Positions 36,021 to 43,418 of a stretch of DNA of 64,000 nt are shown here, piece by piece. Origin of the DNA: Microbacterium murale (GTDB lineage Bacteria; Actinomycetota; Actinomycetes; Actinomycetales; Microbacteriaceae); the NCBI RefSeq assembly GCF_014635185.1, contig NZ_BMCM01000004.1:186001-250000 (forward strand), in the 5' to 3' direction. Made by a program: the position numbers and the translations under genes. The notes under the pieces were generated by a model. It did no database searches, was not told the origin of the DNA, and saw only the letters and a program-made list of their open reading frames with translations. Numbering within the stretch: the first letter of the stretch is position 1; every line of letters begins with the position of its first letter.

Positions 36021-37309
36021 CCGGGTTCTCGACGCAGCAGGTGCAGGGCGGATACACGCCCGGGGTCCCGCAGAACAGTGCGGTGCCGCCGATCTATCAG
36101 ACCGCCGCCTACGAGTTCGCGTCGCTGGCCGACGCCGCCGACCTCTTCGCGCTCAGGCAGACCGGCAACCTCTACAGCCGCAACGCCAGCCCCACCCAAC
36201 AGGTGCTGGAGGAGCGCGTCGCGGCCCTCGAGGGAGGCTCATCAGCGGTGGCCGTCGCGTCAGGGCAGGCGGCCGTCGCCGTCACGCTGATGGCGCTCGC
36301 CGGACGGGGCGGTCACGTCGTCTCCGCGAACCAGCTCTACGGCGGCACCGTCGACCTGTTCCAGGACACGTTCGCCGACTTCGGCATCGAGGTGACCTTC
36401 GTCGATCAGGACGACGCGGGCGCGTGGCGGACCGCCATCCGCCCCACCACGCGCGCCGTGTTCGCCGAGTCGATCGCCAATCCGATCGCCCAGGTGCTCG
36501 ACTTCCGCCTCGTCGCCGACATCGCGCATGCGGCCGGCGTGCCGCTCGTGATCGACAACACCGTCGGCACGCCGTACCTGATCCGCCCCGGCGAGCACGG
36601 CGCCGATTTCGTCGTGCACTCGGCGACCAAGTTCCTCTCCGGCCATGGCACTTCGCTCGGCGGCGTCGTGGTCGATCAGGGCTCGTTCGACTTCGGTGCC
36701 GAGCCCGAACGCTGGCCGCAGTTCACCGAGCCGTACCCACGGTTCGGCGAGTTGGTGCTCTGGGAGCGCTTCGGCATCGGACAGGCGTTCGCCGCCCTGG
36801 TGAAATCCAAGTACGTGCATGATCTCGGTCCATCGCTCTCGCCGTTCAACGCGTGGCAGATCCTGCAGGGCATCGAGACGCTCGACCTCCGGGTGGCGCG
36901 TCAGAGCGCGACAGCGCTGACGATCGCCGAGCATCTGGCGCAGCATCCGAAAGTCGCCGCCGTCCACCATCCTGGGCTCGAGGGCAACCGCTGGCACTCG
37001 CTCGCCGAACGCTACCTGCCTCGTGGAGTGCCGTCGGTGTTCTCGATCGACCTTCGCGCAGCGGAGGATGCCGGAGCCCAGGCACGCGTCGCGCAGGTGA
37101 TCGATTCTCTCGAGGTCTTCCGTCTGGTGGCCAACATCGGGGACGCACGAAGCCTCGTCTCGCATCCGGCATCCATGACCCATTCGCACCTGGATGCCGA
37201 GCAGCGGGCCGCCGCCGGCATCTCGCTGAATACGATCCGCCTGAGTGCAGGGCTGGAAGATTCCGCCGATCTCATCGCCGATCTCGACCGCGCGCTCGCC
37301 CGCATCTGA
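36017..37309 (+). CDS. O-acetylhomoserine sulfhydrylase-type PLP enzyme (Cys/Met metabolism)
   Basis: A 430-residue fold-type I PLP enzyme. [76 protein letters not shown] (schematic; PLP-binding Lys205) and the C-terminal [24 protein letters not shown] place it with MetY. MetY makes homocysteine from O-acetylhomoserine and sulfide. It is followed by an organosulfur-type flavin monooxygenase, so it may fix sulfide released by that pathway. The ATG overlaps the previous stop by four bases. Confidence 0.88.
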   Translation: MTGFSTQQVQGGYTPGVPQNSAVPPIYQTAAYEFASLADAADLFALRQTGNLYSRNASPTQQVLEERVAALEGGSSAVAVASGQAAVAVTLMALAGRGGHVVSANQLYGGTVDLFQDTFADFGIEVTFVDQDDAGAWRTAIRPTTRAVFAESIANPIAQVLDFRLVADIAHAAGVPLVIDNTVGTPYLIRPGEHGADFVVHSATKFLSGHGTSLGGVVVDQGSFDFGAEPERWPQFTEPYPRFGELVLWERFGIGQAFAALVKSKYVHDLGPSLSPFNAWQILQGIETLDLRVARQSATALTIAEHLAQHPKVAAVHHPGLEGNRWHSLAERYLPRGVPSVFSIDLRAAEDAGAQARVAQVIDSLEVFRLVANIGDARSLVSHPASMTHSHLDAEQRAAAGISLNTIRLSAGLEDSADLIADLDRALARI

Positions 37310-37348
37310 ACCCGCCCTCACACGAAGCGCCCCGCGCACAGGAGAATC

Positions 37349-38407
37349 ATGAGCATCAACCTCGGATACTGGACGCCCGTCTACGGCGGATTCCTGCGCA
37401 ACGTCACCGACGAGGGTCGGATGGCAGCCACATGGGAGCACATCCGCGAGGTCTCGGTGAAGGCCGACAGGCTCGGGTTCCACACCACACTCGTTCCCGA
37501 GCTGTATCTCAACGACCGCAAGGGCATCGAGGCGCCGAGCCTGGAGGCGTGGTCGCTGTCGGCCGCGATCCTCGCGGTCACCGACCGGCTGCGGGTGATG
37601 ACGGCCGTGCGTCCCGGTTTCCATCTGCCCGCCGTACTCGCGAAGACGGTCGGCACACTCGACAGCATCGCTCCGGGGCGCGTGTCCTTGAACGTCGTCG
37701 CCGCGTGGTGGGCCGAAGAGGCCAGGCAGTTCGGCGGCAACTTCCCCGCGCACGATGAGCGCTACACGCAGGCGAAGGAGTTCGTCGAGGTGCTGGACGG
37801 GCTGTGGGAGCAGACGCCGTTCTCGTACGCGGGCGACCACTACGAGTTCGAAGGCACGATCGTCGAACCGAAGCCGCAGGCGCACCCCGTCGTCTTCGCC
37901 GGGGGTGAGAGCGACGCAGGGCGGGAGGCCATCGCCGATTTCGCCGATGCCTACGTCATGCACGGCGGCACTCTTGACGAGGTGCGCGGCAACGTCACCG
38001 ACATGAACACCCGCTCCGAGCGGATCCATGGCCGTCCCATCGCCGAATTCGGGATGCCGGCGTACGTGATCGTCCGCGACACCGAGGCGGAGGCGCAGCG
38101 GGAACTCGACCGGATCACGACAGTGGACCCCGACTCCCCCGGCTACGCATCGTTCGAGGAGTTCGTCACGAACTCGAAGCTGTCACTCGAGGTCAGCCGT
38201 CGCGAGTACTCCGTCGGCACGCGCGGGCTGCGCCCGAACCTCGTCGGCACGGCCGAGCAGGTCGCCGAGCGCATCAACGACTACGCGGACGCCGGCATCA
38301 CGCTGCTGCTGATCCAGGCCTCGCCGCTGGACGAGGAACTCGACCGCATCGCCGAGCAGGTCTTCCCGCTCGTGCCGCAGGAGGCACTCGCGACTGCTCT
38401 ACGCTGA
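37349..38407 (+). CDS. LLM-class flavin-dependent monooxygenase, alkanesulfonate/sulfone type
   Basis: A 352-residue luciferase-family protein resembling SsuD/MsuD and SfnG: it starts NLGYWTPVYGGFL and has GFHTTLVPELYLND, VRPGFHLPAVLAKTVGTLDSIAPGR, NVVAAWWAEEARQFGG, VFAGGESDAGREAIADFADAYVMHGG. These FMNH2-dependent enzymes release sulfite or sulfinate from sulfonates and sulfones. AGGAGA precedes the ATG. The MetY-like gene in front and a distant FMN reductase at 26.7 kb fit a sulfur-scavenging role, which is inference. Confidence 0.85.
   Translation: MSINLGYWTPVYGGFLRNVTDEGRMAATWEHIREVSVKADRLGFHTTLVPELYLNDRKGIEAPSLEAWSLSAAILAVTDRLRVMTAVRPGFHLPAVLAKTVGTLDSIAPGRVSLNVVAAWWAEEARQFGGNFPAHDERYTQAKEFVEVLDGLWEQTPFSYAGDHYEFEGTIVEPKPQAHPVVFAGGESDAGREAIADFADAYVMHGGTLDEVRGNVTDMNTRSERIHGRPIAEFGMPAYVIVRDTEAEAQRELDRITTVDPDSPGYASFEEFVTNSKLSLEVSRREYSVGTRGLRPNLVGTAEQVAERINDYADAGITLLLIQASPLDEELDRIAEQVFPLVPQEALATALR
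38400..38405 (+). promoter_or_regulatory. -10 box of a leaderless promoter (Gfo/Idh/MocA gene)
   Basis: TACGCT, six bases, then ATG at 38412. The box overlaps the last codons and stop of the preceding monooxygenase gene. Confidence 0.45.
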
Positions 38408-38411
38408 GAAC

Positions 38412-39407
38412 ATGACTGGTCTTCGCTGGGGAATCCTCGCAACCGGCGGCATCGCGTCCGCCTTCGCCTCCGATCTGCGCACCTCAGGACGTGATCTCGT
38501 CGCCGTGGGTTCGCGCTCGCAGTCCTCGGCCGACGCGTTCGCCGCGAAGTTCGACATCCCGCACGCGCACTCGTCCTATCAGGCGCTGGTCGCCGACCCG
38601 GACGTCGACATCATCTACGTCGCCACGCCGCATCCGATGCACCACGCCGACGCGAAGCTGGCACTCGAGAACGGCAAGCACGTGCTCGTCGAGAAGGCGT
38701 TCACCGTCAACCGCACCGAGGCGGAGGATCTGCAGCGCATCGCCGCCGAACGCGGCCTGTTGGCGATGGAGGCGATGTGGACGCGCTATCTGCCGCACAT
38801 GGTGCGCATCCGTGAGATCGTCGCAGCAGGCGAGCTCGGAGAGATCCGCGCGGTGTCAGCCGACCACACGCAGCTCATCACCGATGACCCCGCGCATCGC
38901 CTGAACGACCTGAAGCTCGGCGGAGGCGCCCTGCTCGACCTCGGCATCTACCCGATCTCGTTCATCTGGGACATCCTCGGCGCCCCGACCAGCATCCAGG
39001 CCACGGCGCGACTCATCGAGACCGGCGCCGATTCCGAGGTCGCCACTATCATGACGCACGATGGCGGCGCGGTCTCCACGAGCCTGTCGTCGTCGAGGGC
39101 CGCCGGTCCGAATGCCGCGTCCATCATCGGCACCGAGGCGCGGATCGACATCGATCGCGTCTGGTACACGCCGACGACTTTCCGCGTCGTCACGCCAGAC
39201 GGCACGGTGCGCGAGACCTACACCTCAGAAGTCGAGGGGCGCGGCATGCAGTACCAGGCCCTGGCGGCCGAGCGCCTGGTGAGCGAGGGCAACTTCGCCG
39301 GCGACATCCTGCCGATCGCGGAGAGCGTCGCGATCATGGGCACGCTCGATGAGATCCGCGCCCAGATCGGCGTGAGCTACCCCGGAGAGGAGCGCAATCA
39401 TGGCTGA
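38412..39407 (+). CDS. Gfo/Idh/MocA-family oxidoreductase
   Basis: A 331-residue NAD(P)-dependent dehydrogenase. The Rossmann domain opens LRWGILATGGIASAFASDL, followed by DIIYVATPHPMHHADAKLALENGKHVLVEKAFTVN (EKx catalytic/cofactor motif); the C-terminal half is the substrate domain with GGGALLDLGIYPISF. It is closest in style to the dihydrodiol-dehydrogenase-like group that oxidises sugars or inositol-like substrates. The ATG is leaderless; the last eight bases overlap the NYN gene. Confidence 0.87.
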   Translation: MTGLRWGILATGGIASAFASDLRTSGRDLVAVGSRSQSSADAFAAKFDIPHAHSSYQALVADPDVDIIYVATPHPMHHADAKLALENGKHVLVEKAFTVNRTEAEDLQRIAAERGLLAMEAMWTRYLPHMVRIREIVAAGELGEIRAVSADHTQLITDDPAHRLNDLKLGGGALLDLGIYPISFIWDILGAPTSIQATARLIETGADSEVATIMTHDGGAVSTSLSSSRAAGPNAASIIGTEARIDIDRVWYTPTTFRVVTPDGTVRETYTSEVEGRGMQYQALAAERLVSEGNFAGDILPIAESVAIMGTLDEIRAQIGVSYPGEERNHG

Positions 39408-40389
39408 CACCCAGGACCCTCGCGTCGCCGTCTACCTGGACTTCGACAACATCGTCATCTCCTGGTACGACCGCGTCCACGGCAGAAACGCCTACGGCAA
39501 GGACCGCCAGCGCATCGCCGAGAACCCCCACGACCCCGAAGTCGTCGAGCGGCTGAAGGCAGCGATGATCGAGGTCGGTGCGATCATCGACTACGCCGCC
39601 TCGTTCGGCACGCTGGTGCTCACGCGCGCCTACGCCGACTGGTCGTCTCCGGTGAACGCCGAATACCGCTCGCAGCTCGTCGCACGCGCGGTCGACCTCG
39701 TGCAGCTGTTCCCCGCTGCGGCGTACGCCAAGAACGGCGCCGACATCCGCCTCGCCGTGGATGCCGTGGAAGACATGTTCCGCCTCTCCGACCTCACCCA
39801 CGTGGTGCTCGTCGCCGGCGACAGCGACTACGTGCCGCTCGCCCAGCGCTGCAAGCGCCTCGGTCGCTACGTGATCGGCGTCGGCGTGGCCGGCTCCACC
39901 GCGAAGTCGCTGGCGGCGGCATGCGACGAGTTCGAGTCGTACGACTCGCTACCCGGCGTCGTGCGTCCGTCGACGACCAAGGTCGCTGCGAAGGTGGAGC
40001 CTGTTGCCGAGGCGCCGAAGGCGGATGCCGAAGCGGATGCCGAGGCAGAAGCACCGGTGAAGGCCAAGGCCCCGCGGACACGCGCCAAGAAGGTGGCCAA
40101 GCCCCCCGAGCCGGACGCGACCGTCGAGCAGGAGACCACGGCGCTCACCGAGCAGGACGAGGCGACACTCCTGCTCGAGCGCGCGCTGCGCCTCGGCCAC
40201 GACAAGGCCGACGCAGACGAGTGGCTGCACAGCTCAGCGGTGAAGACGCACATGCGCCGCATGGATCCGTCGTTCAGCGAGAAGGCGCTCGGATACCGGT
40301 CGTTCTCCGACTTCCTGAAGTCCCGTGACGAGATCACGGAGCTCGAGGAGACAGGGCACGAGCGACTGGTGCGTCTGCGCGAGCGCTGA
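39400..40389 (+). CDS. NYN ribonuclease-fold protein with C-terminal OST-HTH (LOTUS) domain
   Basis: A 329-residue two-domain protein. The N-terminal NYN/LabA domain has VYLDFDNIVISWYD (Asp ligands), then IDYAASFGTLVLTRAYADW, GADIRLAVDAVEDMF and VLVAGDSDYVPLAQRCKRLGRYVIGVGV. A charged Ala/Glu/Lys linker (about 190-235) leads to a LOTUS-like end: SSAVKTHMRRMDPSFSEKALGYRSFSDFLKS. NYN proteins are PIN-like nucleases acting on RNA; LOTUS domains bind RNA or partner helicases. The start overlaps the Gfo/Idh/MocA gene, with GGAGAGGAG upstream. Confidence 0.87.
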   Translation: MADTQDPRVAVYLDFDNIVISWYDRVHGRNAYGKDRQRIAENPHDPEVVERLKAAMIEVGAIIDYAASFGTLVLTRAYADWSSPVNAEYRSQLVARAVDLVQLFPAAAYAKNGADIRLAVDAVEDMFRLSDLTHVVLVAGDSDYVPLAQRCKRLGRYVIGVGVAGSTAKSLAAACDEFESYDSLPGVVRPSTTKVAAKVEPVAEAPKADAEADAEAEAPVKAKAPRTRAKKVAKPPEPDATVEQETTALTEQDEATLLLERALRLGHDKADADEWLHSSAVKTHMRRMDPSFSEKALGYRSFSDFLKSRDEITELEETGHERLVRLRER

Positions 40390-40403
40390 GCGGGCGGCAT
40401 CGC

Positions 40404-41357
40404 GTGAGTTCCGGCAGAGTGGTGATCGGCGGATCATCCGGCTTCATGGGGCAGCACCTGCAGCAGAAGTACCGCAGCGAGGGACGGGAGATCGTCACGG
40501 TCTCCCGCTCAGGCGCCGACCTCAGCTGGGACGATCGCGCCGGAATCGAGCAGGCCGTCAACGGTTCAGCGCTCGTGATCGGGCTCGCCGGCAAGAGCGT
40601 GAACTGCCGCTACACCCCGGACAATCGTGCGGAGATCTTCCGTTCGCGTCTCGACACCACGGCAACGCTGAGCTCCGCGATCAAGGCAGCCGCGACCCCG
40701 CCGCCGGTGTGGGTGAACTCATCGACCGCGACGATCTATCGGCACGCCGAGGATCGGCCCATGACGGAGAGCGACGGCGAGACGGGCACGGGATTCTCGG
40801 TGGAGGTCGCAAAGGCGTGGGAAGTCGCACTCTTCGCCGATGGGCTTCCGGGAACGCGGCGAGTGGCGCTGCGCAGCACCATCGTGCTCGGTGACGGCGG
40901 CGTGCTCGGGCCGCTGAGGAATCTCGCCAGAGTCGGTCTGGGCGGCGCGCAGTACGACGGCTGGTGGCCGGTGACGAAAGCCCGAAGGTCGGCCCGTACC
41001 GCGCACCTGCCTGGTGCGAAGCACGGACGACAGAAGTTCAGTTGGGTGCATCTCGATGACATCGGTCGGATCATCGACTTCATCGAGGAGCATCCCGATT
41101 TGGAGGGGCCGATCAACGCGGCCGCCCCGCATCCCGTGGACAACGCCACGTTCATGGCGACGGTTCGTCGGGTTCTCGGGGTACGGATCGGTCCGCCGAT
41201 GCCGCGATGGATGCTGGAGATCGGCGCCATCGGCATCCGCACCGAGACCGAGCTCATCCTGAAGAGCCGGTGGGTGCTTCCCGAGAAGCTCACGGACGCC
41301 GGATTCGAGTTCGCCTACCCGACGCTCGAGCCCGCGATCCGGGCGTCTTTCGACTGA
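40404..41357 (+). CDS. TIGR01777-type NAD-epimerase-like oxidoreductase (paralogue A)
   Basis: A 317-residue extended SDR protein: VVIGGSSGFMGQHL (dinucleotide loop), LVIGLAGKSVNCRYTPDNRAEIFRSR, VNSSTATIYRHAEDRP, GTRRVALRSTIVLG and FSWVHLDDI. It belongs to the SulA-homologue/YfcH group with no known substrate. It lies 14 bases after the NYN gene. Its 3' end overlaps by 43 bases the 3' end of a clear paralogue on the opposite strand. Confidence 0.83.
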   Translation: MSSGRVVIGGSSGFMGQHLQQKYRSEGREIVTVSRSGADLSWDDRAGIEQAVNGSALVIGLAGKSVNCRYTPDNRAEIFRSRLDTTATLSSAIKAAATPPPVWVNSSTATIYRHAEDRPMTESDGETGTGFSVEVAKAWEVALFADGLPGTRRVALRSTIVLGDGGVLGPLRNLARVGLGGAQYDGWWPVTKARRSARTAHLPGAKHGRQKFSWVHLDDIGRIIDFIEEHPDLEGPINAAAPHPVDNATFMATVRRVLGVRIGPPMPRWMLEIGAIGIRTETELILKSRWVLPEKLTDAGFEFAYPTLEPAIRASFD

Positions 41358-42343
41358 CCGCGATCGCCGCGCCGTGCGCGGATGTCGCGGAGTGCTTCCT
41401 CGAGTTCGGGGTGCGCGAATGTGTACCCGGCCTCGGTCAGGACACCCGGGGCGATCCAGCGGCTCTTGAGCACGAGCTCCGGCTCGGTGCGCAGCACCCA
41501 CATCGCCGGCTCGAGCATGAAGCGCCATGCCGGCAGTCCGAGCGGCATGCCGACCGTGCGCCGCAGCGCCGCCATGAGCTCGCGGTTCTCCACCGCACCG
41601 GGCGCCGCCAGGTTGACCGCTCCGTCGATCTCCGGATGAGCGAGGAGGAACCGCACGGCGCCGACGAAATCGTCGATGTGGATCCAGCTGAAGCGCTGAC
41701 GACCACGAGAGCGGACACCCGACTGCCGAGGCTCGGTCGGATGCGGACCGATTCCGCGGTACCGCCGATGCGGGAACCACCATCCATCGTGCTGCGGGCC
41801 GCCGACCCCGAACCGTGCGAGCCGGAAGAGCACGTCGCCGACCGGCCCCTCGCCGAGCACGATCGTGGTGCGCAGCGCGATGCGGCGCGTACCGGGCAGG
41901 TCGCCGCGGAACAGCTCGGCCTCCCAGTTGCGGCCGACGTCGGGAGAGAATCCGGTGTCGAAGTCGGTGTCCTGCTCGGTCTGCGGACGATCGAGCGCGT
42001 ACCGGTACAGGGTCGCGGTGCTCGCGTTCATCCACACGAGCGGTGGATGAACGGCGCGGGCGATCGCCTCGTTCAGCGCACGGGTGGTGTCCACCCGCGA
42101 GCGCAGGATCTCGTCACGATTGGCGTCGGTGTAGCGGGTATTCACCGACTTTCCGGCGAGCCCGATCACGAGCTCCGCACCATCGACGAGGCGCAGGATG
42201 CCGTCGGGGTCATCCCACCGCGCATCGGGGCCGTTGCGACCGATCACCCGCACGTCGTATCCGTCGTCGGTGAGAGCACGAGCGAGGGCGCTGCCGAGTG
42301 CGCCGCTCCCCCCACCCAGAACTGCGCGCCGGGCGCCGGTCAC
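41315..42343 (-). CDS. TIGR01777-type NAD-epimerase-like oxidoreductase (paralogue B)
   Basis: A 342-residue paralogue of the gene at 40404-41357: AVLGGGSGALGSALARAL, LVIGLAGKSVNTRYTDANRDEILRSRVDTT, MNASTATLYRYALDRP, GTRRIALRTTIVLGEG and FSWIHIDDFVGAVRF. The GTG at 42343 overlaps the stop of the upstream PLDc_N-type gene as GTGA, so they are coupled. A longer frame to 42727 is only a shadow. The last residues (about 15) are inside the overlap with paralogue A and look unconserved. Confidence 0.83.
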   Translation of the reverse strand: MTGARRAVLGGGSGALGSALARALTDDGYDVRVIGRNGPDARWDDPDGILRLVDGAELVIGLAGKSVNTRYTDANRDEILRSRVDTTRALNEAIARAVHPPLVWMNASTATLYRYALDRPQTEQDTDFDTGFSPDVGRNWEAELFRGDLPGTRRIALRTTIVLGEGPVGDVLFRLARFGVGGPQHDGWWFPHRRYRGIGPHPTEPRQSGVRSRGRQRFSWIHIDDFVGAVRFLLAHPEIDGAVNLAAPGAVENRELMAALRRTVGMPLGLPAWRFMLEPAMWVLRTEPELVLKSRWIAPGVLTEAGYTFAHPELEEALRDIRARRGDRGQSKDARIAGSSVG

Positions 42344-42723
42344 GCCGTGTCCGCTTCGCCGCGTTCGCGCCTGCGGGCCTCGATCTGCTGACGCAGCTCC
42401 CATTCCTCGATCTCGCGGTCGAGGTCGGCGATCTGCTGCTCGGTGGTGCGGGCCTCTGCCGGCGGCGACCAGGTCCGAGTCGCCGGTGACGCCTGCGTCG
42501 TCGGCGCGGCGGTGCGGCGCGGCATCCGCGGCATCGATATGCCACCTCCGGCATATTCGCGGCCGAGACCGAACCAGAGCGCGCTGCCGATCAGCGGCAG
42601 CAGGATGACGATGATGACCCAGACCATCTTCGGCAGGTGCTTCACCTGCGAATCGTCGCGCGTGATGACATCGATCAGCGCGAAGATCATCAGCGCGATG
42701 ACGAGGATCGAGATGAACGGCAT
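42340..42723 (-). CDS. Small membrane protein with PLDc_N-type domain
   Basis: A 127-residue protein: two membrane segments (FISILVIALMIFALIDVI and MVWVIIVILLPLIGSALWFGLG) joined by the motif DDSQVKHLPK, as in the N-terminal domain of cardiolipin synthases, followed by a cytoplasmic tail rich in Arg/Glu that looks coiled-coil (IADLDREIEEWELRQQIEARRRERG). There is no catalytic domain. The ATG at 42723 is six bases after TACTCT, so it is leaderless. Confidence 0.8.
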   Translation of the reverse strand: MPFISILVIALMIFALIDVITRDDSQVKHLPKMVWVIIVILLPLIGSALWFGLGREYAGGGISMPRMPRRTAAPTTQASPATRTWSPPAEARTTEQQIADLDREIEEWELRQQIEARRRERGEADTA

Positions 42724-42729
42724 GCATTC

Positions 42730-42752
42730 AGAGTAGCCGTCGCTCATAGAAT
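42730..42752. promoter_or_regulatory. Two divergent leaderless promoters (PLDc_N protein / GNAT)
   Basis: TACTCT (42735-42730, reverse) is six bases before the PLDc_N protein ATG at 42723. TAGAAT (42747-42752, forward) is six bases before the GNAT ATG at 42759. Only 11 bases separate the two boxes. Confidence 0.5.
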
Positions 42753-42758
42753 GGCGCC

Positions 42759-43361
42759 ATGGATTTTCGCACCGCGCCCGGCCCCCTCACGTTGACCGGA
42801 CGGCTGGTGGAACTGCGTCCGCTGGACCGCTCGCACCATGACGGCCTCGTCGAGGCGGTACAGGAGAACGACCTGTGGCAGACGGCGTGGTACACGTCTG
42901 TCCCCGCCCCCGACGGAGTCGCCGCCGAGATCGATCGCCGGCTCGCACTCGCGGAGAAGGGTGAGATGGTGCCGTTCACCGCCTTCGATGCATCCGGTCG
43001 CGTGATCGGGATGACGACGTACTACGACCTGGTGGCCGAGGTGCCGAGGCTGCACATCGGCTACACCTGGAATCGCCCGTCGGCACACGGCACGGGCACG
43101 AACGCCGAATCGAAGCTGCTGCTGCTCAGGCACGCGTTCGAGACGCTGGGCGTGTTCCGCGTGGGGTTGACGACCCAGTGGGCGAACTTCCAGTCACGCG
43201 CGGCGATCGAGCGCCTCGGAGCCAAGCAGGACGGCGTGATGCGGGCGATCTCGCGCTACCGCAACGGCGCGCTGCGCGACTCCGTCGAGTTCTCCATCAT
43301 CGAGCCGGAGTGGCCTGCGGTGAAGGCGAACCTCGAAGCGCGGCTGGCGAAACGCGCCTGA
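42759..43361 (+). CDS. GNAT-family N-acetyltransferase
   Basis: A 200-residue acetyltransferase of the RimJ/RimL style: LTGRLVELRPLDRSHHDGLVEAVQEND at the start, ASGRVIGMTTYYDL, IGYTWNRPSAHGTGTNAESKLLLLRHAFETLGVFRVGLTT and AAIERLGAKQDGVMRAISRYRNG. The acetyl-CoA loop (HGTGTNAE) is a little unusual. The target amine is unknown. TAGAAT six bases before the ATG gives a leaderless start. A strong terminator follows. Confidence 0.87.
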   Translation: MDFRTAPGPLTLTGRLVELRPLDRSHHDGLVEAVQENDLWQTAWYTSVPAPDGVAAEIDRRLALAEKGEMVPFTAFDASGRVIGMTTYYDLVAEVPRLHIGYTWNRPSAHGTGTNAESKLLLLRHAFETLGVFRVGLTTQWANFQSRAAIERLGAKQDGVMRAISRYRNGALRDSVEFSIIEPEWPAVKANLEARLAKRA

Positions 43362-43368
43362 CACCGAC

Positions 43369-43402
43369 AAGCGCCGCCCGGGGATGATCCCGGACGGCGC
43401 TT
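43369..43402. terminator. Bidirectional terminator between the GNAT and GH3 genes
   Basis: AAGCGCCGCCCGGG (43369-43382) pairs with CCCGGACGGCGCTT (43389-43402), 13 of 14 positions, loop GATGAT. Flanking A and T pairs allow use from both sides. Confidence 0.8.
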
Positions 43403-43418
43403 GACGGTGGTACCCGGG

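Noticed and set aside
36017-37309. SAM riboswitch or T-box before the MetY-like gene
   Set aside because: The start overlaps the preceding stop, leaving no room for a leader, and no such fold is visible upstream of 35334.
36260-38029. 589-codon reverse frame opposite the MetY-like and monooxygenase genes
   Set aside because: Antisense shadow; both plus-strand genes have clear family motifs.
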